From contig CM045761.1 of assembly GCA_025200525.1 (NCBI GenBank), positions 81,621,551 to 81,685,550 on the forward strand: a DNA stretch of 64,000 nt, in the 5' to 3' direction. Positions 12,910 to 24,374 of this stretch are shown here, in pieces. The translations under genes were made by a program, and so were the position numbers. The stretch is from Camellia lanceoleosa (taxonomy: Eukaryota > Streptophyta > Magnoliopsida > Ericales > Theaceae). The notes beneath the pieces were generated by a model. The model searched no databases and was not told where the DNA came from. It was given only the letters and a program-made list of their open reading frames with translations. Position 1 is the stretch's first letter; every line of letters begins with the position of its first letter.

Positions 12910-13075
12910 CTTCTGATTCCCGCACGTGCGGAAGACCACAACCGCACGTGCCTTTATTTCAGAATGCCAGAGTTGTTTCCTCTGTTTTCTGTACGTGCAG
13001 CTGTGAGCCTTGCATATGCGGATGTGCCTCCCGCACGTGCAGCCATGGGCCTCGCACGTGCGATCCTGGGCTCTG
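12910..13075. repeat. Cluster of GCACGTGC palindromes in the LTR
   Basis: At least five copies of (C)GCACGTGC(G) or close variants within about 165 bp, mirrored near 6940-7060 in the other LTR. CACGTG is the plant G-box core. Whether these act as binding sites or are only a CpG-rich repeat cannot be told from sequence. Confidence 0.7.
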
Positions 13076-14175
13076 TTTGAGCTGTCTGAAATCTAACAAA
13101 TTCAATCTTCCTAAACTCAATTCCAAGGTTCAATTCAAGCAAATTCATTTCAAAAACATAATATATGATCATAGTAAACATAAATCTCAAGCTCAATTAG
13201 ATCATAAACTCATTTATTTCATTTCTTCATCTTTTCATAGTTACACAAACATTCTTCATATATATATAGACATGAGCTCAAAGCATGCAAAGATGCAAGA
13301 CTAAAATTAACAAAAGGCAATTGCTAATAATCTAAGTCAATAGAACTCAAAACATAAGGATCAATTCTTTAATTAATTGAATCCAAAGATCACTTGCTCA
13401 ATTTCATGGAATATATCCAACCAAGATCATAATTCATAAACCCTAACTTCAATGAGTGTCAAAACTCCATCTCAAGGCTTGATTCCAAAGAAGAGATGGA
13501 AGATTAAGAGTAGTTTAGTTAATTTTCACTTACCTTGAGCTAAGCCTCCAATTAATCTATCAATTTCTTCAATCTCCAAGCTCTTCTCCTTTCTCCCTCT
13601 CTTTTCTCTTCTTTCTCTCTCTCTTAGATGGGTCTCCAGAATTCTTCACTCAACATATGAGGAGATATGAGTTAAAAAGGGACTTATATGATATATAGCT
13701 AGGATACTTACCAAACAAGTCTTAACGAATCAGACTAAATCAATTTTCAATTAAATTGTCCGAATGGCTCTAAAAATTCCCATTAGCATAATCATGGACT
13801 TAATTTCGGTTTCTGAACTCATTAAGGTCATTAATTTCAATTTCAATGTGTTAACTTTAGAAGTTTTAACTAAATAAACTAATTAATCCATTACGAATCA
13901 AATTTTTACAAAACTTCATATAATGTCCCAAAAATCATCCTAATCATAACCGTAAAGTCAATTTCGATTTATCGCGCCTCTATGGCTTTTAATTTTCAAT
14001 CCGAAGGTCATAATTCCAACAAGTTTTTTCATAACCGACAGATACAAATTTATAAACATGCAATTTACAAATTAAAACATGGAATTTCACATCAAGCACA
14101 TAATCACACGTATAATCACTCATATAATGAGAGAATTAAAGCATATGGAGCATTTGAAAAAGTCGGGTTATTACA

Positions 14176-14293
14176 TTTACTACGCCTAGGTTTCTCTTCC
14201 TTATTTTAATCTAACTTTTGCTCTTGTTCTTGATCTTGTTTTTGATCATGACTAGTAATGGCATCATAAGATCTTTTGTTAGTACTAGTCTCT
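14176..14293 (-). pseudogene. Copia pol fragment between two insertions
   Basis: 118 bp of the main copia pol stranded between gypsy element C and the solo LTR. Its minus-strand frame ends in PRRSK-type codons that lead straight into the RARTSK codons left of element C. At the other side it continues the frame from 28548. It encodes the variable linker between integrase and RT and has one internal TAA. Confidence 0.85.
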
Positions 14294-14696
14294 TGTAACA
14301 ACCTGACCCGTGATTAACCTATAATCCTTAAGTATGAATGCTTAATGAGTAATTAAGGAGAAATCATGTGTTAATTATGCATTAAATATGTGAATTGTGT
14401 TTATATTTGCCCATGGTAGGAATATCTATATGTAATTTTGATTTGGTATGCAAATTGAAAGCCTTAATGACATCCGATCACAAAATTGATTAAGTCTCTG
14501 TGTTATTTAGAATTTTTAGGATTTCATGGTAGGCTTAATTAAAATTTGATTCGGAATCAAATAATTAGAAGAAAATAATCATAATGGATTATTATTAACT
14601 CAACTTAATTAAGTCTCATTAATGAAGCCTATATTAGGCTAATTTGATTGCTAGACCATTCCATTACACTCTCATTTCATCATCCTTAAGACTAAA

Positions 14697-14702
<6 letters not shown>

Positions 14703-14743
<41 letters not shown>
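14703..14743. repeat. GA microsatellite
   Basis: About 20 uninterrupted GA units inside the solo LTR. Confidence 0.97.
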
Positions 14744-14746
<3 letters not shown>

Positions 14747-15319
14747 AATGGAAATCGAATTCAACAAGGAATTGCTAGAGATTTAGAGGAATTGATGAGG
14801 ACTTGGAAGATTAAGCTACTACACTTGAGAGTTCAAGACTTAAGGTAGGAATTCACCATTTTCATTGTGAAATAGAGTGTTTAATGCATGAATTCAAGGA
14901 AATTAGAGATTAAAGGCGTGAATTAAGCTAAAGAGTGGACTTGAGGATCAATTCATACATGCATGTGCATTTTATTGCATTTTGAGCATGTTTTCTAAGA
15001 AATTTCCTCATGCATGCAACATTTTGAACTTGGTCTTGAGAATTCATCATGTTTTACATCATTTTGGCTCATTTGATAATGATTTAGAAGCTTTGAACTC
15101 AAATCATTTCATACATGTTGTATATATGTACATTTTAAGTTTGATTTCAAACAAGTGGCATGCTTTTAGGCCTTAATTTTCCGAAACGACTTTCAATTCA
15201 TGAAGTTCTATGATTTTCTATACGTTTTCTCAAGTTTTGGGCCTAAAGGATGTGCTTAACAACTTTAAATTTGAGTTTTGCATCTTAAATAGTAATCTAG
15301 AAATTCTAGAATTTTACAT

Positions 15320-15605
15320 CATCGCTCGAGCAACCAAAGTTGTGCTCGAACAACCACCTTTTATTTTGGACATTGGCTTGAGTGACACAAAGTTAGCTCG
15401 AGCATAAAATTCGAGCTCCTAGTACTTTTACAAACATGGGCCTTGGCTTGAGTGACAGAACCTGCGCTCAAACGGCCACCCATTGTTTTCCATCTTGGCT
15501 TGGGCGACAAAGCTCTCCACTTGAGCTTAAAATGAGAGCTCCCAGAAGTTTTGCAGAACAAGGGGTCCGCTTGAGCGACCAGAGTTGTACTCGAGCGAAC
15601 TGTCA
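15320..15605. repeat. CTCGAG motif cluster in the solo LTR
   Basis: Repeated short stretches built on GCTCGAGC or its one-base variants (GCTTGAGTGAC, GCTCGAAC), spaced about 20-45 bp apart. This is the counterpart of the sharper cluster at 61240-61500. Confidence 0.7.
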
Positions 15606-16258
15606 TATTTTCAGAATTTTGACTAAGTGTTTCAAGGTGCATTTTGACATTCTCATTGCATCTTAGGTATTCCTAAGCCTTAATTAAGACATAATGATGA
15701 GGATAAGGAGAAGCACACTAAGATAGAAAAGAAACGAGTTAAATGTTTTTCGAGTGTGCCTTTCAATGTGTGTCCATTATGTGTTTGTGTAGGTCACGTG
15801 TTGTAATTCGTCTGATCTATCTGCTCTATCTGTTCTTGTACTAGAGCTATCTGTGAGTAATAACTTTGTAAAGTTATATTCAAGTTTAAGTATTTTCCTA
15901 TACGATATGATACGATATGTTTTCCAAAATGTTATAATTCTATATGAATGAATGATCGTCCAACCTTCTGAAATATATTTGTGACATCCTTAGCATCATG
16001 TAATATTTGTTATTTGTTTTTTGGTACCGGAGGTTCCATCATGGAATTGGTTAAGCATAACCATTATTTTCTATGTATCTACTCTGTATATGGGTCTTTA
16101 TGACCGTCTCATGCAAGCATGAGCCATCTGTTTTGTTAGCGCTAATGGATGTATCACGTATGTTTATCTGTGAACTTTGAATCTGAATATGTATAAGAAT
16201 CTGTTTCTAATTTGAATTCTGATTTCTGAATCTGATGTAGACATTATTCCTTACAACC

Positions 16259-17065
16259 TGTATGGGAAAGAAATAAACCTTCTCGTATAATCCTGTTGAT
16301 CAAGTCTGCACTCCTTCGTACGACGTCGTTATACTACCTGAAAATACAAACGTGAGCTAGCCGGCGGATGTGTGCCGGAAACCTCTCCGATGCCTAAGTC
16401 AGCAAACTAGACAAATAGACAAAAGCTCTGTATATTCGGGAATCAAAGTTGCGTTACCTCTCCATAGGTGATGTTTGTGAGCTTTTATAGGTTCTGTGTG
16501 GCACAATCCTAGTAGGACTTTTACTCCTCCATGCAGAGTCCTCTTAGGATTCATACTCCTGAAAGATAATGCTTATCCTTCAACACCCCCTCACTACTTT
16601 AACCAAGTGAGATGGTTTTATCATGGCCGGACTACCATACGACCGAAATAACATTGCCATGCTAGACTAATTGGAGTGACCGACCTGAATCTTAGTTCGG
16701 CTCTTCTTGGCCTTTTCTCCTACCTCGGCTTCACATGCCAAGACCGAGCTACCCATAGTAGAGTTGAGCCGAACTAACTCGGAAAACAAGTCCAGAAGAG
16801 GGCTCAGCATACCTCAGTTCCATATGCCATAACCGAAATAACTCTGACGACCAAACCATACGTAGTATTCTTCTGAACCGGACTAACATTAAGCCTCCAT
16901 CGGACCGGACTAACTTCTGGGCTTGGGACCAGACTAACTTCTGAGCTTGGGACCGGACTAATCTCCAGCCTCTTCAGGACCGGAGTAACTTTAAGGGCCT
17001 TTTACTCTGCCCTTCGCATTGAGGCCCATAACAGCCCAGCTCGGCTCAATTTGCACATAAATTAC
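16259..17065 (-). repeat. 3' LTR of Tat-type gypsy element B
   Basis: 807 bp, matching 27270-28077 (808 bp) at roughly 97-98%. Its plus-strand left edge is TGTATGGGAAAG. The shared right edge is CACATAAATTAC, so the exact terminal bases are uncertain there. It contains many CCGAACTAA and GACCGGACTAA motifs. No convincing target duplication is visible (CAACC on the left, TTTGT on the right). Confidence 0.88.
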
Positions 17066-18190
17066 CCTCTTAATTGCCCCTTAATTCCATCTGCATAGCA
17101 TAATAGGGATTACCTGTCTATAAACCGGGCCTAAGTTTTTAACCTTTCCAGCCGAGCTAAAAAAACCCTTTAGCCTTTCCAGCCGAGCTAAAACTCTGAA
17201 GCCTTTCCAGTCGAGCTATCCTTATCTGGTCAAAACCTCTCTTCAGTGATAGAAACTGAATCGCTTTTCATTCTAGTGACACGTGGCAGGCTCTAATTGG
17301 CCTTTCGCAGCTGTCACGCCGTCTTCGTATTTCGCGAGATTTGAACAGTCCTGCCTTTTTTCGTCCTTTACACAAAACAAAACTCCTCATTTCAAATCAT
17401 TTCACTCTACTATTCAATCATTCCTTTCTCTCTATCTTTTGAGCATTTGTTTTCCTTCACCCTGAAATAGTGAAGCTCGCGCCTTCTCCTGCTACTATTT
17501 TCATCTCCATCTTCAGTCTCTTCCTCTCTACCTAGTAAGCTACACAGATTTCTTCAACTTTTTGTTGTTTCCGTATTTGCTTTAATCCATAGCATTCTGT
17601 GTTTGTTTTTGCAAAACACATTTTACTTCCACTGTTCTTGCCTTGCATCTTCTGAAAACACCATGTTAGAACTATTTGAATTCAAGAAAGAACATGAGAA
17701 ACACTAATTTTGATCCAAAATAACCATGCAACCAAACTAAGAAGTTGTTTGCTTTGTGAGGCCTAGGCACACCTCACAACCGAACTGAAACTTGTAGCTT
17801 CTAAAAACCAAACCACCCTTGATTTACCCCAGCCGAGATAACAAATTGAACTAAGTCCGCAATTAGGGTACTTGGTAGCCTTAGTTTCGACCGACCTATG
17901 CCTAGGGGCTAAGCCAGCATTCCTAGTTCAGACCGAACTAAGAGAGCTGCCCCTAGCAGCTCAACCGGTCTACCAGAACCTTTCTTCTAACCGATATACC
18001 ACACCGCTTGCCTAGACCGAGCTAAGAAACTGCTCAATTCGAGCTACCAAGCACCTTGTTGAAACCGAGATAGAACCTGTAACCTCCTACATAGCCGAAG
18101 TAGGACTTCTATTTTCTTGTTCTAATTTGTAGCACGGTCCAACAATCTGTGCTTAACACCTTTGTTTTTTTTTTTTTTTTCACTTTGCAG
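17066..18190 (+). promoter_or_regulatory. Probable promoter, 5' UTR exon and first intron of the antisense gene
   Basis: Between the 3' LTR and the antisense coding region. A G-box (CACGTGGC, 17280-17287) precedes a CT-rich leader-like stretch (17370-17530). A possible donor CTA|GTAAGC lies at 17535, and a pyrimidine tract followed by TTTGCAG ends at 18190, giving a candidate intron of about 656 bp. No TATA box is obvious. CCGAGCTA-type motifs like those in the LTR continue through the intron. Confidence 0.45.
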
Positions 18191-18801
18191 ACTTTAGGTT
18201 GCCCAGGCACTCCTTTGAGCGCTCAACCGAGCTACTGAGCACAAATCTTCGACCGATCTAATTTATTCATAACTTAAAGAACAAATGCGTAAATATAGGT
18301 TCTTAGTAAACACATCTGGTGGTCTAGCCGAATTCCGAAAAGATTACAATATACCTGACGACATCCATCTTACTTTAGCCGAAAAAGATATCACACCTTG
18401 GGGAAACCTTGGTTTTGTTCCTTTCACCCTCCTTTCCATCATAGAAATCAGTCTAAGGTTTCCTGTACAGCCCTTACTCTGTGAATTCCTTCGGCAAACC
18501 AGAATATGTTCAACCCAACTTTCTACGAACTAATACCGTATAATAAATGGTATAGCCGAACTAAACCGCCGAGCTGGCATTAACCTCGGCCTTGCCGAAA
18601 TCTTCCATCAGTACTCAATAGGGTCAAAAGACGACGGGTGGGTTTATTACTTAAGAATACGACGTCGCCGAGAGAAAATAATAAAAAACACACCGGACAA
18701 AGACTTGAATGATGACGATTTTTTCTGGGTCTCTGAAAATTTTGAAGACCACCAAGCCCAGATCTCAGGCCGAAATATAAATTGGAATAAAGGATCACTC
18801 G

Positions 18802-18888
18802 GTATAATTACTTCAGCTCTATGCATGCTCCTGTTTTACTTCGATTTCTAATTTCTGAACCAAACTAACAGTTGCCTTCTTTTTGCAG
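18802..18888 (+). other. Intron of the antisense gene (87 nt)
   Basis: Donor G|GTATAA, acceptor TTTTTGCAG|AC. Removing it joins an open frame to an open frame through a split GAC codon. Confidence 0.75.
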
Positions 18889-19547
18889 ACTTAGCCCATC
18901 TTCAATCACTACACAGTTATCCCAACTTAGGCGTACTCCGTGCCACACTACGATTCCCCGAGAGAAGTTGGGCCAAACTTTTGAATGTTGAGCCGACCTA
19001 CCCTTATAGTAGCCGACGTAAAGCCAGAGTAACTGACTTTTTGCTAGAGGACGCCCCCGAACCGAACCCAACCTTGCCACAAATTAACCTAGTCCCTTTG
19101 ACTGCTGAACAAGAGATGGCGAAAAGAAACAGAGTTCGCGCCTTGCTTACCGAAACAAACAGAGCCGAAGTACCGCCACCAAACCAAACACAAGAAATCG
19201 TGGTGGCCCTGCCATCACAACAACCCTCTTCATTACGCCCAAGCAAGCGCGCCCGGACTACGCCCACCGAGCAGCGTCTTGTTGATGAAGACGAAACAAC
19301 TTTGCCCCCAAGTCTTCCACCGAGCCCTCAGCTGGAGCGCTCTGACCGGGCCAGCACCTCCAAATGGACCCCCAAACTCACTTTCCAAAACCGAGATATT
19401 CAAGACACGGACTCAGTGGTTGTGGAAAAAGATCACATGATGGCGTTTAACCTCGCCAAGAGTGTGTGCCTCCCAGCCGACATGGAGCACCACAAGCATT
19501 TAACCGAGCTAAAGGCCATCCGTTCGGCCACGAAGTCCATGGTTCTT

Positions 19548-19630
19548 GTAAGTAATATCTTCTGTTCAATCTTTCTAATTTGCACAACTCTGATTTCGGT
19601 TTGTTCATAAGTTTTTCCATTCTTTTGCAG
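19548..19630 (+). other. Intron of the antisense gene (83 nt)
   Basis: Donor CTT|GTAAGT, acceptor TTCTTTTGCAG|GCC. Both sites are near consensus and the flanking exons are in the same phase. Confidence 0.85.
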
Positions 19631-20582
19631 GCCATGCAGAAGAGTCATATTGCTCATAAGCGTGTGCTTGAACTGCGCAAGACTACAAGGCAAGTCATGG
19701 CTGAAGAAAACACAAAGATTGCCGAGCTGCAGTCCGAGAATGGTCGTCTGACCGGACTAGTTAGCTCGGCTGAAGCAGACAAGCGAAAGGCTGCGGCCTT
19801 GATAAAAGATAAGTACTTGCGAGAGCTGGCCAAACTTGAAGGTCAGAAGAATGCTGAAATTGCCGAGCTAAAGAAGAAGATAGACGACGCTGCTAAAGGG
19901 TTTTAAGGATGGCGAAGCTGTCTACATTCAACAGTGTGAAGCGGCAAAAGATCTATTCTTCAAGTGTGGCTGGAGAGGTGCTGTGGAGCAGCTCGACTGT
20001 GGGCTCGAAACCAAGGTCTACAATGCTCCTCAGTATTTCATTCCGGCCTCACTGGCGGAGTATGCTGCCGACCTTCAGAAGCAATTTCTTGAAGCGTCTG
20101 ATGATGATGAAGAAAATGAGCCAACTGATACTCCGGTTGTCAATGAGCAAGTCAACGATCAATCAGCTCGGTTAGAGCCAACGGTTGAAGACCTGACTGT
20201 TGAGCTGCCGACTAACACCATGCTGCCAGTTGATACCAAGCTCACAATTGAGACCGATCTTTCGTCTGCGACCAGTGTTCGAGTTGACATTGATGCCGAT
20301 TTTGAAGATCTTTTTAACTGATTTTGTAATTTTTCTCTTTTTCTTTTTCCTCGTGTAACCAGGCTATGGCCCCTCCTGTACTTGTATGACTTTTGTTTTT
20401 GAACTTTTTTTTTTTGAATGAATCTCATTTCTCTCTGTACTTTGCGAACTTTTAAATGAAGAATCTGTTAACTTTCAGTTCGGTCTTCTGCCATGCTTGC
20501 ACTTATCTTGTACTCAGACAAACACTTTCTTGCCGAGATAACAATCTCGATCTAACTCTTGCAAACTGACTGGGTATACCAG

Positions 20583-21180
20583 CCAACCACTCTTTAGCCG
20601 ATTTCTTTACTTCGGCTGAAGAGTAATAAGAGCTCGTTAGATGCAGCTATCCACTCTTCAGCCGATATACTTATTTTGGCTGAAGAGTACTAAGAGTTGG
20701 TTTAATCCAGCCAACCACTCTTCAGCCGATATACGTACTTCGGCTGAAGAGTATAAAGAGTTGGTTTAATCCAGCCAACCTCTCTTCAGCCTATACCCTT
20801 ACTTCGGCTGAAGAGTACTAAGAGTTGGTTTAATCCAGCCAACCTCTAAGTTGGTTTTTCCAGCCAACTTAGAGTAAAATGTTTGGTTATTCTGACCAAA
20901 CGTCCTGCAGCCTGGATCCTTATCCTGGGCTTAGGAGGGGTGTTGGTTTAATCCAGCCAACCTCTAAGTTGGCTTTTCCAGCCAACTTAGAATAAAATGT
21001 TTGGTTATTCTGACCAAACGTCCTGCAGCCTGGATCCTTATCCTGGGCTTGTTGGTTTAATCCAGCCAACCTCTAAGTTAGCTTTTCCAGCCAACTTAGA
21101 ATAAAATGGTTGGTTATTCCGACCAAACGTCCTGCAGCCTGGATCCTTATCCTGGGCTTAGGAGGGATGTTGGTTTAATT
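20583..21180. repeat. Tandem array of hairpin-forming repeats between convergent genes
   Basis: First come four units of about 63 bp, each with CTCTTCAGCC followed by GGCTGAAGAG (20590-20623, 20654-20687, 20718-20751, 20782-20815). Then come three units of about 110-120 bp, each with AAGTTGG/CCAACTT, TTTGGT/ACCAAA and AGCCTGGAT/ATCCTGGGCT inverted pairs and the short TTGG/CCAA pair. Almost every repeat is therefore also a stem-loop. The array lies between the 3' end of the antisense gene and the 3' end of pol. Confidence 0.9.
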
Positions 21181-21319
21181 CGGCCAACTGTGTTTTTTAT
21201 GCCTCTAACTCACTAATTTACTAAAACAAACTTTTACAGAAGAAAACGTCTAACTGAAAAGAAAACTACTTGTTTTATTGAGAAAGGGAGAAATTACACA
21301 AACTTTGATAAGAAAAAAG

Positions 21320-21920
21320 CTAAAAATAAAATAACTTGAGATTTGCAGTATTCCATGGCCTGGGAATTGCCTTGCCGTCCTCATCTTCTAAGTGGTATGC
21401 CCCTTTGCCTGCTAATCCTACCACTTTATATGGACCTTCCCAATTGGGCCTTAGCTTGCCATCTCCTGGTACCAAGGTATTTCCCATCACTTTGCGCAGT
21501 ACCCAATCTCCGACCTTGAGTTGCCTTGGATGAACTGTCTTGCTGTAGTGCTCTTTCTCTTCTTTCTTCTGCAAGGTCGAGCTCTAATGCTATGGCTTCG
21601 CCATTTAAGTCTGGATCAAAATTCTTACTTCGAATTGTGGGGAGGCCAACTTCCAGTGGGATTACTGCCTCCATACCATAGGCTAAGGAGAATGGTGTTT
21701 CTCCTGTTGATCACCGAGGTGTGGTGCGGTAAGCCCATAAAACATGATGGAGCTCTTCTGCCCACTTGCCTTTTGCTTTCTCTAACCTTTTCTTTAATCC
21801 ATCCAAGACTACTTTGTTTGATGCTTCTGCCTGTCCATTTTCTTGGGGATATGCCGGTGTAGAATTGTAGAACTCTATCTTGTACTCTTCACAAAAGCCT
21901 CTGAAGATTCTTCCGTCGAA
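21320..21920 (-). pseudogene. Integrase C-terminal part of element B
   Basis: Continues the pol frame after the TAG at 21921. The NGQAE stretch with the third catalytic acidic residue follows, then an in-frame TGA at 21711-21713, then FSLAYGMEAVIPLEVGLPT (21600-21700). A frameshift near 21575 leads to the final segment, which contains LKVGDWVLRKV and ends NLKLFYF. The order and motifs are those of a Ty3/gypsy integrase core end and C-terminal domain. CGA to TGA explains the second stop. No chromodomain is seen, as expected for the Tat clade. Confidence 0.85.
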
Positions 21921-24374
21921 CTAAGTGCCGTTGTCTGATATTAGTGCCTTTGGTATGCCAAATCGAGTGATGATATTTAGCCAGACAAACTTTTTCACAT
22001 CTTTTTCCTTGATTGATGCCAAGGCTTCTGCTTCCACCCACTTTGTGAAGTAGTCGGTTGCTGCAAGAAAGAACTTCCTGTTCCCTGGTGCTGTTGGAAG
22101 TGGTCCTATTATGTCTAATCCCCACATTGCGAAGGGCCATGGGCTAGTTAGAGGTAGAAGTTCTCTAGCAGGTTGGTGTATTTGATGTGTGAACTTCTGA
22201 CACTTCTCGTACTTTTTGACATACTTTTTTGAATCCGCTTGCATGTATGGCCACCAATATCCTTGTGAAATTGCTCTGTATGCTAGTGATCTTCCTCCTT
22301 GATAGCTTCCGCATACGCCCTCATGTATCTCGAAAAAGAATGCTTCCACTTTGCTGGAATGAACACACTTTAGGTAAGGTCCTGAGAATGACTTTTTGTA
22401 CAATGCTAGGGATGGGAAGAGCCAAAATCGCTGCGACTTTGCTCTTATTCTGTTGGCCTCTTTCTTCTCTTCTGGTAAGATGCCATCTTTTAAGAACAGG
22501 ATGATGGGATCCATCCAAGAGGGGCCTAGCTCTGTGCAACATACCTCTTCTGCTTCTGGGTCTTCAATGCTTGGTCTAGGCAGGTAGTCGATCAGTAGTG
22601 GATGAGGGATGGAGGTATCTGCCATTGAGGCGAAGCCTACTAGTTCGTCTGCTCTGCTGTTTTTCTCCCTGCCGATCTGTTCTATCCTCACCACTTCAAA
22701 CTTCCTGATCTCTGTTCTAACCAACTCTTGGTACTTAGCCATTCTATCATCCTTTGCTTCATAGTCGCCTGAAATTTGGTTCACCACCAGTTGTGAGTCG
22801 CTGTAGACCATTAGCTCGGTGGCCTTCATGTAGAATGCTGATTTGAGATCGGCAAGAAGCGCTTCATATTCTGCTTCGTTGTTTGATGCTAGGAAGCCAA
22901 GGTTGATTGCCTGCTTCACTACTAGGCCTTCTGGAGAGATGAGGACTATGCCAAGTCCTGCTCTATGCCGGTTGGATGCTCTATCCACGAAGAGCTTCCA
23001 CATCTCCCCGACGAACAACTTCCAGCAAGTGGGGGGATCAGATGATGCCTTGGGGTCTTCCCTGTTGCTGGTGTCTTCTTCTTCATGGTTCATGCCTACT
23101 GTCTGCCCCTCGCCATCTGGTTGTACCAAGTCTTGATTTGTTGGTGAGTCTTGACTTGATGTAGTATGGTTTGCTTCTTCCTTTCTTGCTGTACTCTGGT
23201 TTGCCTTGGGACTTGACTGAGTATCCAGTGCTAGGGGTTGCATTATTCCGACGTCAACTTCCATCCCTAGTTCGGTTGTTTCAGTCAGGTTGACTGGGCA
23301 GATATGATGACTTCCTGGGGTGAATTCTGCGACAAAGTCAGCCAAAGCTTGTGCCTTTATTGCGGTTCTGGGCTGGAATTTGATGTTGAATTGTCCTAAC
23401 TCTACTGCCCACTTCAGAATTCGCCCGGAAAAGTTCGCCCTTTCCAAGAGAGCTTTCAATGGAAAGGCTGTGAGGACAACTATGGTGTGGGCGTGAAAGT
23501 AATGCGATAACTTTCTTGAGGCCATCATCAAGGCTAGGGCCAGTTTTTCTAGTGGCAAGTACCTTGTTTCGGCGCCCAGTAATGTCTTGCTGACATAATA
23601 GATGGGTAGATGTTGGATTCCTTTTGCACGGACCAATATTGCGCTAATTGCGTGTTGTGAGACTGCCAGGTACAATAAGAGTTCTTCTCCAGGAATTGGG
23701 GTTACAAGTAGTGGTGGTGAAGACATGTATTCCTTCAAGCTTTCCAGAGCTCGGTCGGATTCGTCGTCCCACTCAAACTTGGCCTTGAGAGCATGGAAAA
23801 ATGGTCGTAGTCTGTCTGATGATCGGCTTATGAACCGATTGAGCGCAGCTGCCATGCCGGTGAGATGCTGCACTTCTTTGACTGAGTTAGGCCTTTCCAG
23901 ATCTTGAATTGCCTTGATCTGAGATGGGTCTGCCTCAATACCCCGGTTGGTCACCAGGAAGCCCAGGAATTTGCCAGATCCTACTCCGAATACACACTTC
24001 GATGCGTTGAGGCGTAACTTGTGCTTCTTCAGGATCTCAAACATCTCACCTAGGTCCTTGAGATGGTCATTCTTATCTTTGCTCTTGACCACCATATCGT
24101 CGATGTAAGCCTCCATTGTTCTGCCTAACAACGGTTCAAACATCTTGGTGACCATTCTCTGGAATGTTGCCCCTGCGTTTTTTAGGCCAAAGGGCATGAC
24201 CTTGTAGTAGTATAGACCTCTTGGAGTTGTGAAGGATGTCACTTCCTGATCTGGTTCGTGCATGGCAATTTGATGGTAGCCTTTGTATGCATCCAGAAAG
24301 CTAAGTCGGTTGTGCCTCGCCGTTAGGTCTACCAGTTGATCTATCCGTGGCAGAGGAAATCTGTCTTTGGGCAT
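21921..24374 (-). pseudogene. RT, RNase H and integrase of Tat-type gypsy element B
   Basis: 817 codons open. RT covers about residues 1-190 with VMPFGLKNAGATFQRM and catalytic YIDD (about 90-93). A tether domain follows, including YLPLEKLALALMMASRKL. A long acidic linker precedes a second, plant-type RNase H from about residue 460 (LFVDRASNRHRAGLG; normal VDG is VDR). Integrase starts near 680 with the zinc finger and ends at ISDNGT, where a TAG (21921-21923) replaces a usual CAG. The HHCC finger has lost a His (CGSYQGG) and a Cys (YEKCQKF). The dual RNase H arrangement supports the Tat clade. A one-base loss near 24365 separates it from the upstream frame. Confidence 0.92.

Larger units (their letters stand above)
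11412..14175 (-). repeat. 5' LTR of nested gypsy element C (2.8 kb)
   Basis: 2764 bp. On the minus strand it starts TGTAATAACCCGAC and ends GGGTCGTGACA next to the primer-binding site. It is 235 bp longer than its partner, mostly because the 27-bp array has about eight more units. Open frames of 99-135 codons inside it are made by the repeat and are not genes. Confidence 0.9.
14294..16258 (+). repeat. Solo gypsy LTR, left part
   Basis: Starts TGTAACAACC and resumes at 28078. The complete LTR is about 2.4 kb and is flanked on both sides by TCTCT (14289-14293 and 28548-28552), a perfect 5-bp target duplication. No internal coding region or second LTR exists, so it is a solo LTR left by LTR-LTR recombination. 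It is related, in opposite orientation, to the LTR at 60155-62568, sharing the CTCGAG-type motif cluster (15320-15600) and the TTATTCACTGGGCT segment. Confidence 0.88.
18191..20321 (+). pseudogene. Spliced antisense gene inside Tat-type element B
   Basis: Coding sequence on the strand opposite gag-pol, between pol and the 3' LTR. Exon-like parts are 18191-18801 (ATG at 18285), 18889-19547 and 19631-20321, joined by GT-AG introns that keep frame. Part one has RFPVQPLLCEFLR followed by IINGIAELNRRAG and GWVYYLRIRRRRE. This pattern resembles, as far as I can judge by eye, the putative gypsy-type transposon domain (Pfam Transposase_28). Part two is proline- and charge-rich (RPSKRARTTP, possible nuclear signal). 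Part three is a heptad-like coiled coil (KIAELQSENGRLTGLVSSAE) with an acidic tail ending FEDLFN. An in-frame TAA at 18531-18533 and a one-base T gain near 19900-19905 break it; otherwise it stays open. Its role is unknown. Confidence 0.75.
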
